From Mantis religiosa (taxonomy: Eukaryota > Arthropoda > Insecta > Mantodea > Mantidae): DNA of 64,000 nucleotides. The stretch is taken from contig CM060953.1 in assembly GCA_030765055.1 (NCBI GenBank), positions 67,693,901 to 67,757,900 of the forward strand, written 5' to 3'. The notes under the pieces were generated by a model. The model was not told where the DNA came from. It made no database searches and saw only the letters and a program-made list of their open reading frames with translations. Positions 36,058 through 48,958 of the stretch are shown piece after piece; position 1 is the first letter of the stretch; every line of letters begins with the position of its first letter. Position numbers and translations under genes: made by a program.

Positions 36058-37015
36058 TTCTAGTTTTCCAGCCCTTAATTGTTAGTTATTCTTCATCAAT
36101 CTTAACCATTTATCTCTAACTTTCCCCAGATATTCACCTATATTTCTTACATACTTTTCTCCTTTTACCAATAACATTTTCTTTATTATTAATACCTCCC
36201 CCCATCCATAAAACTCTCCCGCTTTTGTTGTCAAATTTGTTCTCTCCATATCTTTGTTTGTTTGCAATAAAGTATACTATGCCGATCTGTATCATCTTCT
36301 CCACACATTGGGCATTTCCCTGTATCCTTTTCATATCTAATACCTTTCAAATTTCTAACTCCTGTCCTTGCCCAGGCAAATCCTTCTCGCCCTGACTTAT
36401 TACACACATCTATGTACTTCTCCCTCCCCCACACGTCTTTATTTCCCTATATGTCCTCAATGAGCTTTTCTCCCTTACACTGGTAAATATAACTTGACTG
36501 TCTAAATCTTTCAGTCTTAATTCTACCTCTTTCCAAAAGTCCTCGTTTCTCCAAATATGTCCCAAACCTATCTGTACCATCAGTTCCCTTACTTTTTGCG
36601 CCCAAGACTCTCCCTAATTGCTTCTCATCTGCAAAAGAAAACATTCCTTGATAATATTCTTTTACTCAAAATTAGCAACTCTGTATAGATATTTCAATTT
36701 CCTTGAGACAACTTTACCCTTGTTGAATGTCTTCCCAACTATAATTGTGCTGCCCCATTGGGTGAAGCTACCGGTAAGCTCAAAATATATTTGCAGAAGG
36801 ATCTGTTAATAACAATCACCTCTTCCTATGCTTCATCCACTCCCCATATCTCTACCCCATGCAACATCTTATTTTATACTATGGCAGTATAGATCCTTTA
36901 CAGCCATTTGACATTAATGTCAGGTAATTTACTTAAACTTGCTCTTACAATACTCATGGCCATTTTATCTTTTGCTAGAGCCAATTATTTGGTAGGTCTA
37001 TGCAAAAGCATTACA
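36058..37015 (-). mobile_element. LINE 3' half remnant (RT to C-terminal knuckle)
   Basis: Minus strand, in broken frames. From ~37000: LAKDKMAMSIVRASLSKLPD and NVKWL, then MLHGVEIWGVDEA and an RT-distal FCKYILSLPVASPNGAAQL. Next come KLIEDI, then GRVLGAKSKGTDGTDRFG. Then comes FAWARTGVRNLKG and a zinc knuckle CPMCGEDDTDRHSILYC (~36310). The C-terminal end is VRNIGEYLGKVRDKWLRL. The latter matches the LINE piece inserted at 13.7 kb. Several stops and shifts; N-terminal endonuclease absent. Confidence 0.8.
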
Positions 37016-37630
37016 TCTAACAATTCTGTACTGAGACATCAAATGTATTTTTCGAGGTTTGCCGGACAAAACGCATTTTAAAATAAATACATGTGTGATT
37101 ATGAGTAACCTAACTCAAAACAGAAGTCTTGGTACGAAGATAAAAGAATACCTCCTTCCCTAAGTAGAAAGTTAATGATGTTTTTCTTCGTTACATTATT
37201 TTACATGTTTTTATTAAAGTGACATTTAATTAGAATATTTGAATGACAAATAAAGTGCATATATCTCTAAAGTTTTGGAAATTTCTGGAAAGCCCGCATA
37301 ATTATAAAAGAATTGTCTATAACTTTATACAATTGGTGAACTACAGCAGATGAAATAAAACGAACTTACGACAAATCCAGATATTTTTAAAAGTACAATT
37401 TGTTTCCAATGCATGTTTGTGACATCAGCCAAGGCTGAACTATCTGTTGTTGTTGTGTTGAATCTTTGTCATTTTATTAGACTGCTGTTACGCTTCAGTG
37501 ATTTCTCGAAGTTTTATAGAAAAGTATCGAACTTCTGGACCAGCGTCTGTACTCAGACATGTTTTGATGTTATTGCTTCATGACCCAGAATATTTTTATG
37601 TCGAAGTTTTCCCTTTGCCTCAATATATTT

Positions 37631-37681
<51 letters not shown>

Positions 37682-38105
37682 CACATCTTGAAAATATGTA
37701 TGGAATATCAGTAGACAGTCTTTCAAGGAACTAATATACCCTTCTTTCTGGAAAGGTGAAACGATGTGGTATAGTTTGAATCATATGTTTTATAATAATT
37801 GCTGTAGATGAAATTTTAAACCTATGTACTTTACTTTTTCTTCTGCAGTTATCTTAGGGCATAGTTTTCACACTTTGAAAAAACCTTTCAACACGAATGG
37901 TTAACAATGTAGAGGCGAAATAGTTGAAAATGAAGTTTTAACTTCAGAGAAGAAACTGATTTTTACTTTTATCAGTGTGATTGTTACTTTATTTATAAAC
38001 AAATTACATAAATAGGGGAAATGTCGTATTCAAACAAAAATGCCGAGAGTTTATTGGAATAAATTTTTGGGTGCCTGCAGAATACCCAAAAATATTTTGT
38101 TAAAC
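37016..38105. other. No gene; contains a (CA)n run
   Basis: AT-rich apart from the dinucleotide repeat listed separately. Confidence 0.4.
37635..37679. repeat. (CA)n microsatellite
   Basis: About 22 uninterrupted CA units. Confidence 0.95.
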
Positions 38106-38109
38106 ATAT

Positions 38110-38535
38110 TGTGACTTTGTGGGTTCGTAGAATTAAAAGGCCAATTTTCCAAAATTCTAAATGATCCTTATTTGCGTAGAAACACACTGCGTAGCAGCAG
38201 AATTACATCACATATCACAATCTACAACACCAAGGTCGATGACAATAACAAACAGCTTACTCAACTTCCACTGTTTACAACACTCTTGTTACGTCTCTCT
38301 TACGACTGACTCTTGGCGAGTCGTCGCCTTTTTAGATACTTCACCTGATAATTCCAGACTGTTCCAGAACAACCAAGAGACCGAATAATCTCTATCAATC
38401 AGGATGTTACCAGAAATTTCCATTTATCTGTTTGTTTTGGCAGACCTTTATCTGCGTGCTATCTTTATCAGTTCCTTTGTGTAAACAAGCCGCCTTATCG
38501 CTCCGCGCGAACATTTTATGCGCGTCGCCGCGACA
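38110..38535 (-). mobile_element. Solo LTR, Gypsy-type (family L)
   Basis: On the + strand TGTGACTTTGTGGGTTCG...CGCGACA, flanked by ATAT at 38106-38109 and 38536-38539. Own-strand ending AAAGTCACA. CAAATAAGGATCATTT replaces the AAATAAAGAACATTT motif. 426 bp. Closest in layout to the 31.5-kb copy (shared GGTTTGTTTACACAAAGGAACTGA-type block, interrupted by substitutions). Confidence 0.87.
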
Positions 38536-38539
38536 ATAT

Positions 38540-39389
38540 TTTAAGGTGTTGTTTTATGTATCACAAAGTTGTGACATTTGAAGAACTTTCATGAATTATT
38601 AATTTAGGTTCGTTAAATTTGTTTTAAGTTAATTTAAAGGATGAATTCCCAGCCGTAACATGTTGGTTCTTATCCCAAGGCGTCCCCTCGGACAGATGTC
38701 TTTCTCCTGCTCAAGAAAGATTTACAATACAAATTAAGTAATTAGATATCTTTTCAAACATATTAATTTTAATTTTTGATTAAATTCACACAAAACTTTA
38801 CAAAACAAATTAAATTATTCTCCTGCCAGTGTATTATCTCTCTAAGTGTCTTTTTTCTGCAACGATCAAGCTGAAACTTATGTTCATCCTCTACGAAGGT
38901 CAACTTAATTTCATTATTTTAAATTAATAACATTTTCTTAACACAATGATTTTCTTAGATCCCCTTTGTTAACACATATATAACTGTCTTATCTGACGAT
39001 CAAACTAATTCTGATTTATGTCATCTTCTACGAAGTTCCAATTTATTCTGTCTCATCCCTCTTCAGAGGAAGATTATTGATTTTTTTCTTCCCTAGCAAC
39101 CACACATTTCTTTATGACTAAGTCATTCGTAGCAGCTTATACAAACGTCTTATTTATTCTCACAATTTCAGTTTATTATATTTTGACTTAATTTAAACAA
39201 ATTTACCCTGTGAATAACATAATAAAGCAAATAAGCAATATTTATTATCTCTTTGGAGGCTAAATTCAGAATAATTGTTACAATTTTAAGAAAATGTTCA
39301 CGCGGTCGATCTGTTCTTCTGAAACGAAAACTTAGTGAAATACTTCTTCTTCTTATGTTTACGTTAGGCATATCACCTGTTCTATTATT
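38540..39389. other. No feature recognised
   Basis: AT-rich without a supported element. Confidence 0.4.
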
Positions 39390-39718
39390 GAATTAAATCC
39401 TCTTCCCATAATTTTTCTCGATCATCCTGGACTGCTACTTCCTTCCGGATTACTATCTTTCGCCGTTTTCACAATTCGTTCGTCAGAAATTCTAGATAGG
39501 TATGGGTTCCACTCCTCCTAGACCATAGACAACCCACTAATTTCTTCATTACTTACTCTACCATAAGTGTCTTTCCAAATGTTCTCCTTGGCACCTTCAG
39601 TTCTGTCCATCATTCGTCGTGTTTCCAAGACATACGTCTTCACTGGTCGAACTACTGATTTATAAATTCTAACTTATGTTTCTTTTCTCAAGTATTCATT
39701 TCTCCATACTAATTCAGT
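39390..39718 (-). pseudogene. RTE-like LINE RT fragment
   Basis: Minus strand: VWRNEYLRKET, RIYKSVVRPVKTYVLETRRMMDRTEG, then EEWNPYLSRISDERIVKTAKDSNP. This follows the RT thumb and C-terminal order of insect RTE-type LINEs (RIYKTVIRPILTYA-ET, W--HI-RM---R--K). Interrupted by stops. It abuts SINE C, which may have inserted at its upstream edge. Confidence 0.65.
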
Positions 39719-39719
39719 A

Positions 39720-40050
39720 ACACGTCCTGCGCCGAGGCGTAGTTCACTAAGGCAACATGCTTAGTTCCATTCCAAGGAATGCGGCTCGAGATATATCCCA
39801 ACCCTGGGGGTGCGGATTTTAATTCCTGGTTATAGGATCGTTGCCCACTCACCATCGTGAGGAAATTAAGGGCCTTACGATAGGCAAGCGGCCCTGAAGA
39901 AGAAAACCACCTTTCTGGCTGGAGGATACCGAGATGATGACCACATCTCCCCGTATCAGTTGGATGATCGTCCACCTATACCTTGCATATGTAGGCGTGA
40001 GGCCGGCAGTCGGGTTGGCAGCCCTGCACCTCTATAGGCTGTCACGCTAT
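39720..40050 (+). mobile_element. SINE family C, uninterrupted copy
   Basis: About 330 bp: head CCTGCGCCGAGGCGTAGTTCAC, then CCTGGGGGTGCGGATTTTAA, CATCGTGAGGAAATTAAGGG and GATACCGAGATGATGACCAC, then CCCCGTATCAGTTGGATGAT and GCCGGCAGTCGGG. It is the reference for the LTR insertion at 3292-3763: its GGGGAGATGTGG is the unoccupied form (opposite strand). Confidence 0.7.
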
Positions 40051-41104
40051 GGGTTTAAAAATTCATTAATACATCCAGATATTTTTTTATTACTTTTGCA
40101 ACTTGATGGTTTATTTATGGGGACGAATTTCCCTCACTGGTAATATTAACGCCAAAATAATTGAAATGGATAATCTGTTCTACCATATAAAACTGGTATT
40201 TAAGTTTGGGAATCTTTCGAAGAGTGATATACAGGTTTGTTAAAAAAAGTCTCCCATATCTAACTATCCGTTACCTGGAATTTTTGCAACAGTTTTTAAT
40301 TTTCCTGAAGTTGTCTTCATTCTGAGCTTATTTGGTATAATTTTGTGCAACTGACACAAATCAAGCAATAGATGAAATTGAATCACACTAAAAATATATA
40401 CCTCTTAAATATACTGGCAAAGCCGTTTCTGAATTATACATTATTAATGCACCGAACTGATGGGCATTTGTTACTCTTTTAAAATTTTGTCGACATTCAG
40501 TTGTTTCTCGGTTTGCTTGGAAACATTACGGAATGTTAAGAATACAACAAACTATTTGACTGTTATTATTTCCTTTTAACCTTATTATGCAATGTAAAAT
40601 AGAAAAATAGGTTTTCACATAAATGTGCTCTGGAGCAACTGATGAGCTAGATGGTAGAGATAGTATTTGAATGTAAATCGTCAGCAGTTTTTCAGGAGCT
40701 TTAGTGAATTTGTACTATTGCGGAAGTATGTTTGGGAGGGTAATTGAGTTCGATAATTTTACGGCTGCATGGGAAGTACCCACTCACGCACTACCGGTGT
40801 TTTGCGAGACGTGTAATTCGATTTCATCCTTTAAACACGACAGCCACAGCGAACTGTAACATTTGGCAGCACTCAGTTGCGTCACATATATTAACTTCCT
40901 GCATGCTATGGCCCACAACTCCTGCAAAAAAATTTCATTTGTTTTTTTTTTCTGATTCATTTTTCACGCTGTTTCGTTTGAAATTATCCAGAACCGAACG
41001 AAATATAAATTTTAATTTTTCAATAATTTGCAGCAATTTGCTAGAGACGCATTTATTGTGCATTCCAAGCTGTAGTTACAACGATTCTCATTAAGTTTCA
41101 TTAG
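40051..41104. other. No feature recognised
   Basis: AT-rich. A 116-codon frame at 40744-41094 shows no known motif. Confidence 0.35.
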
Positions 41105-41245
41105 CTTTATGGCTCCACAGTAAAGTGTGGGTTCGCATTCAGAAGGTCTCGAATTCGATTTCGATCTTCTGCTCCTGTAACTTTGAGATTTTGTGGTTTT
41201 CCCTGGTCGTAGGGATCTGCTGCAGTGGTTTCTAATCCACCATTA
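41105..41245 (+). mobile_element. Degenerate tRNA-derived SINE
   Basis: TATGGCTCCACAGTAAAG (A-box position) and AGGTCTCGAATTCGATTTCG (B-box position, mutated), then GTGGTTTTCCCTGG and CTGCAGTGG. Ends unclear. Confidence 0.45.
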
Positions 41246-41439
41246 TTTACTTTTCATTATTTTATATTAATTCCGTTTCTTCCCATCTCTTACTACTACG
41301 TTTCGTGACACGTAATATTGTCGGACAGACGACGGGGAAGGTTGCTCAAACAAGAGTGTGCTACGTTTGTCCCAAAGGGCTGCTTGATCGACCGGTCGCT
41401 CCATGACCACTCTAGACAGCTCCAGCAGAAGGACAGTTC

Positions 41440-42170
41440 TTCTGCCTTTCTGGCGTTAGCGTGATGTGTGCATGGCTTCCTGGTCACGTTGGCTTTCAGG
41501 GCAATGAATGGGCCGATTCGGCGGCTAAGGTGGCCGCCACAGCACCTGGTGCTACTTTCCCTTTGGCCACCGCGGAAGACTTCAGCCTTGTTGTTCGTAG
41601 TGACGCTCTCGTGCTGGCGCGATGAGTGGTCGGCTCTACGTGGCAACAAGCTCAGGACCGTAAAGGAGCTTCCGATTCACTGGGCGACCTCCTGTCGATT
41701 ATCCCGGCGGGAGGAGGTGATTTTGGCTCGGCTGCGTATTGGTCACTGTTATTTTAGTCATAGTTTTTTATTAAGTACAATCCCAAAACCTGTTTCCCGC
41801 TGTGTGGTTCATTTTTTACGGTCCTCCACGTACTTTTAGATTGTTTTAGGTTAGCACGTCTCCGCAGGTCTCTCCAGCTGCCGGCCAGCATGGCAGAGAC
41901 CCTGACGGACGACGAGCAAGCGGTGACCAAGGTTTTAGATTTCATTTTAGATCTAAATTTTAGAATATAGGACCCATTAACTTGGAATTTTAATCTTTTT
42001 ATGGTTTTAAGCTTTATTTTATTATTTGAGCTACCGTTTTACGGGTTTTTATCTTGTTTTTATTTAGCTGTCAGTTTTCGTCTTTTAGATCGATTTTAAC
42101 CCCATTGGATTTTAAGGGCGCTGATAACCTTGTAGTTGAGCACCCTTAAACCCAATTATCCATCCATCCT
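41440..42170 (+). mobile_element. I-clade-like LINE 3' end (RNase H and 3' UTR)
   Basis: The + strand at ~41468 reads CAWLPGHVGFQGNEWADSAA, the last conserved block of a LINE-encoded RNase H (W-PGH-GI-GNE-AD). It is followed by a Cys-poor tail with REEVILARLRIGHC. Stops interrupt. The non-coding end contains GGGCGCTGATAACCTTGTAG, TTGAGCACCC and a terminal ATCC repeat at ~42156-42169, typical of I-type LINE 3' ends. The GC-rich coding part contrasts with the T-rich 3' UTR. Confidence 0.8.
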
Positions 42171-42329
42171 TCTTCTGCCTCTCTATATCAGTAACCTTCA
42201 GTGGCTTCTTCACTTCAACTCTTCCTCTTGAGAGTTTCAACCAAGTAGTCCATGCAGATCTTCGTCTGAGACTCCCCCTCATTTGTGTAAACAATAGAGT
42301 AGCCTACTTCCATATAGTTCCTGCGTTTA

Positions 42330-42475
42330 AGGTAGCTTAGCTTAGTAGCGGGTCCCATTCACCAAAGTGGGAGTGGCAGGAGGTGTGGCGTTGGTGCGCT
42401 ACTGTTGGGCAGGCTCTGTGAGTCATTTAAATCATCGTCTGCTTCACTGATGTAAGGAACAATAACAATCTCATA
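42330..42475 (+). repeat. Dispersed repeat shared with 31208-31352
   Basis: Aligns to the segment near 31.3 kb in GTGGCGTTGGTGCGCTACTG, CATCGTCTGCTTCACTGATG and an ending GGAACAATAACAA. Probably a LINE 3' tail, by its short A/T-rich repeat ending. Confidence 0.6.
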
Positions 42476-45220
42476 TGATAACTTTTGCTTATGCAAGCAA
42501 TGGCACACGTCACCAACTTATCCACCTTAACTGACTTCCCCGCATCCTGCAACCACACATAGCTTGATCTCGTACAGTAGTTTACTCACCTATAACAAAC
42601 AACACATTGACTCTCCCGCATACAGGTTTGTGCATGTGACGGCTGGAGGGCTCTCCTACTGGAATTACCGCCATTGCCAGGGACTTTTCATACCTATAGT
42701 AGCCGCGTCCATTTCATCTCAAACGATATCAAAGCTTTCCCTTCTGACCATGCCTCCTCACTTTTAAGCAATTATAAGGGCTTTCCACCCTTAAACATAT
42801 GGGGTGATCCTTCTTAATACGTCCACCAAGTTAGTGCGCTGTTGCAATATTTTTCATGTGTCCTCAGAAATTAGCTTAGACTGTGCAAACGTGCTTCCTA
42901 AGTGTGTTAATTAAGCTTATATTTATAGAAGTTACATAGTGTTTTACTTAGTATAGTTAGTGTAGTTTTATAAATGTATTTGTGTTTAATAGTTATTGGC
43001 GTTTAGCACTTGCGTAATTTAATTAAGATGTGGAGAGCGTGGGTATCGAACCTAACATGGATATGCTAACATGGATTTCCATTCATACTTGTAATATATA
43101 CCTAACAGTATTTCTAACCTTTCTCGAGTTCATGACATTTAATTATTATGCGGAATGTACGTGATTATTTATTTAAATTGTGTTTAATAGAACGGCCCTT
43201 GCCCCCCAAAAAATTACACTGCTTAACTTTATTCAAACTTGTAAAATTAGCAGACATCCTAGTAAAAAGCTTCCTGAAGTTAAAAAGAGTAATAGAGTTT
43301 CCTTACTAGTTTTTCTTTAATTCCTTGGTTCGTTTTTTTAACTTTTGACGTATTTATTGCTTTGTTAAATCAACTGAAATTAATCACCTGTTTTTACCAT
43401 AGAATAAAGGAAAATGTTTTAAGATAAATCGGCTCAGGATTGCAATAAACAAAGCTCTAACGTGCAATCTTTCCTTATAGATTATTGTTAACTACCAGAT
43501 TATCCAAAGTGCTTCTTTAATTTGCAAGTAAATATCCCTCGCAAATTCATGCACACTCATGTAATATAACCCCTTTAAAATTGTAATTATGTTCTACTAA
43601 ACTTTCCTTAGATATTATGATAATAATACGCATTTAGTTCTTGTAGGTAATAGAAGTACTAATACCATAACAGCATAGGTAATATATCTCTTTTCAGTTA
43701 TGGTATAAAGAGTCGTAACATTATGTATTATGATAGGAAACATTAATCACTTACAATTTATTTGAAAAGATCAATGACGATTTCTTACAATGAATTCTGC
43801 TTTATTTATGTATATTTTGCCTCTAAACGTTATTTTAAACAACGGCAACCCTGGGTATTCTCAGCTGTAATCACGTGCCTAACATTCTTCACCTCTGACC
43901 CCGGTTGGTGTATCATAAGAAGTTTATGACATTGTGGTTAGGGGGAGAAGAGTTTTTCCCTACAAAGAGCCGGTTGGGGATGCTTTAAGCGCGCTCACTA
44001 TATCTACAGCAAGCAAGAGGTACTGCTTTTCAACAGAAAATATTATAATGAGATATTACTCAAGATACAAGAACAAAAATATAATTTTTGGCTCCATGAA
44101 ACGGAAATAAAAATACATTTTTAGGAAAATACCTTTTCCCCCCTGATTATTACGCTAACGGACAATATGTCTTTAAAAACAAATAATATAATAGACTTTT
44201 GTAGTATGTAAGTTCAATAGCTTCCAAACTTGCAACACACATATTTTCACAATAGTGACCCACACAAATAATCTTTCTTATTTCAATGTTTCTGTTAATT
44301 TTATGGTAAAGAGTTTTACTAAAATAACTATATAAATATATTTACACAACAAGTACGTATATCGTCACATTTATGGGTGTAAGCCTATGAGATAATGCTT
44401 AATCTGTGTGCTGGATAGTACAATCGCCACTCCCCACCTCCTGATCTATGACAGGCAGAGCTATGTATGTCAGACTGCATTCTCCTGAACTTTGTAGCTT
44501 CTTGCTGAGGAATAACTAAATGTCGTTTTGCATATTTAAATGCTCAATCTATGACTATTCACATAATCAAGATACAGGTTATACTGATGACACAGGTTAT
44601 ATGTGCACCCCTTAGTTCTACAATATTTTATTATTTCACAGAAGCATACATGGCCATCAGAATTTAACAAAACGCATTAAACTACCATAAAATTATTTTA
44701 TAATTTAGTTAAAACATCCATCATGTTCAAGAATTAAATTAACACGCATCAAAGTAGATAACTGTGATTATGCTACAACATGCTCCTAAATCTACTCGTA
44801 AACATAAATCACAAATTTATGTTCCTTATTTCATCAAATAAAAAGGTGTAAGCTACCAAAGAATTACATACTCAGAAATGACCCAGGGTGCGGTTATTTA
44901 TTCTAGAAAGGGCTACATATCATAACAAAGAATTCACCAACTTATGCTGCCTGCTCACCCACAAATGAAATGTCACCTTGTGACCAAAACAAACAAAAGA
45001 ACAGCAGAGTTAGCAACCTTCACCTGATATTAGAGCAAAACAGGAAGCATTACTAGCAGTACGTCATCTTGAATTTATTTTTCCCTGGGCTTGAATAGGA
45101 ATAATCTGACTGGCACAATCACTTACTGAACTTTCTCTACCCATTATAAATTTGCATATCATTGCATTTATTAGAAACTGGTTTTCCTATTTGTGTTACA
45201 TTGTTATTTATGTACAGTAC
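42476..45220. other. AT-rich desert
   Basis: About 2.7 kb without a supported gene, SINE, LTR or tandem repeat. The longest element-poor stretch of the window. Confidence 0.45.
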
Positions 45221-45850
45221 GCTCCACATAAACCTGAACCATTTCAATAGGCCATAACGTTTGAAAAAATAATAGCACATACGTGAAACTGTGGGAGAAT
45301 ATAACACACAATTATTACACTATTTACATCGCATAAAAATGTTGGAAGTGTCCTCCACCAGCATCTATACATGTTAGGACTCATCTCACTATATTATGTG
45401 AAGTTTTACGGAGAATATCCTCGCCAATGTTACTTATTTCGGTTTGAATGGATTCCTTGAGAATATCAATTGTCCTTGGCCTATTCTTGTGCAATCTATT
45501 TTTGGGTACCCCCACAAGAAAATATCCGGCGAGTTTAAGTCAGGGGATTTGGGGGGGGGGGGCACAGACCTTTTGAGATTATTCGATTATCAAAGAGACT
45601 GGTTACAAGTTCCATGGTGTTATTAGATGTATGGCAAGTTGCTCCAACTTGCTGGAAATAACCTTCTCTCAATTCGATATCATCTCCGTAAAACTTCAGA
45701 GAATATGGTGAGACGAATTTAAACATGTATAGATGCTCGTGGAGGACACTCCCAACATTTTCTTTAAGATGTAAATAGTGTAATGTAATATCCCAATTGT
45801 GTACTATATTCTCCCAAAGTAGCACGTGTGTCCTATTTATTGGAGGCAGG
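45221..45850. mobile_element. Foldback-type DDE transposon derivative, copy 2
   Basis: Reverse-oriented relative to the 13-kb copy. 45221-45680 carries, on the minus strand, the C-terminal transposase segment (GYFQQVGATCHTSNNTMELV; a G-for-D change; FDNRIISKGLCPP) and the 3' end. 45684-45850 is the same 3' end on the plus strand. The junction TCAATTC-ATA-CATCTC-GTAAAACTTC matches the 13.26-kb copy. A G-run (45550-45561) interrupts the coding part after RIISKGL. Confidence 0.78.
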
Positions 45851-46077
45851 GAAGTAGTATACGTAATTACTTCTTCTGAAGAAACAAAAAGAACAGGAAT
45901 AACAGCTTTTAAATATCCTTCCACCACTGTTTCTTATGTGAAATACTTATTGAAGGATGAGAATTATCAAAGCTAATTATTAATCCAATAATAGTGGGCA
46001 GCTAAAACTCTTTAATATATTATTTATTCAACAGACTTATGTACTTCGAGCAAGACTGTTCAGCCGTAACGTCTGAG
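45851..46077. other. No feature recognised
   Basis: Short AT-rich spacer between two mobile elements. Confidence 0.4.
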
Positions 46078-46829
46078 ACTCACATTGAGAAGACGGTAGG
46101 CTTGTTTAGATCCGGCTAACCACGCTGACCATGGGATTTTCCGTTTTTCTCCCACAGTTCACTAGATGAATGCTGTGGTGATTTCCCTTCTATATTGGAT
46201 TAGGATTTCATTAAGGAGGGAATTAGGTACGTAGGCCATCAAGCTGGGTCCATTGTTCCTATGCTCCCAAGTGGGGCACTCCGGGGAGGAAGGATGAGGC
46301 GAGAGAGGACAGAGGGCGGCCGACCAAAGGAGCCACGACAGTCCAGAGGGCAGGGTCCCTACAGTTTACTTGGATAGAGACTTCCCCCGACAGGCCAGAA
46401 CAAGGGACACGCTCCCCTACTGCGGGACGACAACGAGCACAGCAGCCAAGCCCCAAAGGTTACAGGCAGGTGCTCCGAGCCCCAAAGATCCCTGGCTGGC
46501 AGTCCCGAAATGGTCCCAGCAGAGGAGCGGAGACCGGCAACCGACCTACCGAAGGAGGAAGTAGTTTTCCTCAGAGAATATCATCCTGCCATTAACCGCC
46601 CAGACACCCGGCGACAATTCTACCCTGAAGGACACCACCAGATGAGAGATGATGTGAAATTATAATGCAGATGAAACGGAGGGGCAGAAAATTCGGAGGA
46701 TGTAATTATCCTACGCAGCATTCGCCTAGTGACCCGGGAAAACACCCGAAAAAATCCATGGGTCCGATAGGTCGGCCACGGGAATCGAACGCGGGCTACA
46801 GACAAAACCGCCTGAGCCATCCCGCTCAG
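46078..46829 (-). mobile_element. Long tRNA-derived SINE, family D (longest copy)
   Basis: Minus strand: CTGAGCGGGATGGCTCAGGC (A box) and CGTTCGATTCCCGTGGCCG (B box), then a ~500-bp GC-rich body. This includes a GCCGGTCTCCGCTCCTCTGC block, GGACTGTCGTGGCTCC and CATAGGAACAATGG, followed by a ~150-bp AT-richer tail with GGCCTACGTACC and CCCATGGTCAGCGTGG. At ~750 bp it is long for a SINE; it may be a SINE fused to a LINE tail. Confidence 0.7.
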
Positions 46830-47159
46830 TTATCTTCTATATATGTCCTGTGAACATCATTTCCTTCCATCTATGTAATATGCTTCACGGTTGTAGTAGC
46901 AGGCGACCGATAGTTGTTTGGCTGAATTTGTGCACTCCCCGGTGCTTGTTTGGCACTGAAATTAGCTCAGTTCATTTCGTGGGCCGCAGTTCAAGATGGC
47001 TTAGACAGGATCACTCCATCCTTGCTACCCCACATGGTCATCCGTGTTTGGTGTCCCATTTCTTCTATCCTTCATCCCTTCCTGTCAGAGACAAAGATAG
47101 AAGCACAAAGCGTGTCATATGTATGGCTAGGTTGCGGTACTGTGTTCCAGTGATCCAAA

Positions 47160-47395
47160 GTGAATAAAATATTTTGTTTGTTAACAACGCTGTCAATTAC
47201 CTGGACCACATCAGCGTCGTCATGTTGCCATAGTTTCATACCACAGGAGTGCTTTTACATGCCAGTAAATTTATTGATATCAGGCTGCCACTTTGAAGAA
47301 CACTTAAAACCACCGTCTGCACCGGATTTGAACTTGCAACCATGTGATCAGCAGGCGAATGCTTAAGCAATCAAACCATCCAGACCATCCCACAG
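47160..47395 (-). mobile_element. tRNA-like SINE, degenerate
   Basis: Minus strand: GATGGTCTGGATGGTTTGAT (A-box position), GCAAGTTCAAATCCGG (B box, ~47325-47340), then CAGACGGTGGTTTTAAGTG. Similar to the trace at 29.7 kb. Confidence 0.5.
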
Positions 47396-47799
47396 ATTAA
47401 TCCGTCAATCTGTGTTTTTCTGACTAATGCTAATTCTAATACTATTCACCAGAGCAATTAAAATACTTTAGAATATAGTGCAAAATAAGCGTTTAATAAA
47501 GAATATTGGTTAAAATAAGGAACAATTCTTTAATACCGTTATTTACACACAATGAGAGAATAAAGGTACATCTTGCTAATTTGCCAGTTTCCAAGATATG
47601 ACAGTTCGCGAAAGATGGTAGCATAACTTCATACAAGGTGTCACCGCACTATGGTTAACGACAAAAGGTCAAGCAAAACTAAGCTTCGTTTATAGGGGTT
47701 ATTACTATATTGCGTTAACAATGATTGGCAATGTAATATGAAATCCGTAAGTTTTATTCATCATTATATATAACTGATGACAATTTTACTTATATAGGG

Positions 47800-48336
47800 T
47801 AATATATGCTACCTCGTCCAGTTTTTGTACTGTCAATTCATTTTTCACTGTTAATAAACTAGTTCAACCTTCACTGAGACTTCGCTTAACACACAATGTC
47901 GCTTCACTAATGTGAACTACTTCCACTGTTCACTTTCACTTCATTTTGTTCTTTTACATTAAGATGACCTTCTTCTATGGAGCAGTAGCCTAATGAAATT
48001 AAGTCTGACAGCTTTCCTCTTTTGGTACGATTCACATAAGGAGAGTAAATTTGCGTAATAACACCCTCTGCTTCTCACACTAGAGACATTCGCTTAGTAA
48101 GACTCCAGAAACTCATCTGCCACACTTACTTAACTTCAAAGGGCACTCGTTTATACTGCAGTTGAAAGCTTCTGCTTATTTCCGGAACGTTCGAGATGTC
48201 GAAACCTCCAGAGGCTTTTAGTTAACTGGCATGGCGCTTATCGTGTTTACGCTAGGTGAGCGGGTGGTTTATCTTGCGTATGGTCTTGACTGTCTTTTGC
48301 CGACTTCCCGATAACTCTGGACCATAGAGCTACGTT
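47800..48336 (-). mobile_element. Possible solo LTR of another family
   Basis: On the minus strand it would start TGTAACGTAGCTC (48336 downward), with a CAGTATAAACGAG promoter-like motif at ~48155 and a GC-richer first half, like the known LTRs. The other end and a target-site duplication could not be fixed. Confidence 0.35.
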
Positions 48337-48954
48337 ACAACATAAATGTTGAAGTTAATTTATATGCCTTCTCTATATATTTTTTCTATCTAAGCATCCT
48401 GAGTATTTATTAAACACTTTGCATTCCCTTAAGTTTGCCATGTAGCTTTTATTCCGTGGGCTTACAATTCCAACATACTTAATCACATAGTATTTACATC
48501 AACCTCAAAACTGTTAGGTCTCTGAAAGACATCTTTGCACCTCCCAAGAAGAATTGAGAGTCTAAAAATAAAAGACTATTCCATATGTGTAACACAGTTT
48601 GTGTTTTAGATACGAAATACTGCCGCTTATATGCCTATTGCACTAATATGTAGTTGTTACAGCAAATGACGAAACTGTATTTATGTATTCAGAGTAACAC
48701 ACGTAAGTTATTACTGGTTATTATATGGAACTAATTGTAACTGAAATACATATAGCTGTTTCTCTTTAATTTCCTTTTTTGATGTGTCATTTCTAGGTGT
48801 TAAGTTAGTGAGGACCATGAACTGGTACCAAATGAAATTTATATCAGTTATATTCATCATAAATTAAAATTATCAGTGTGATTAATTAATATTTATAGGA
48901 TAAAGCAGCATTTTAATGCATAAAATTACCATATTTCAATGTAATGTTTGTCCA
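48337..48954. other. No feature recognised
   Basis: AT-rich flank of the Gypsy insertion. Confidence 0.4.
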
Positions 48955-48958
48955 ATAT

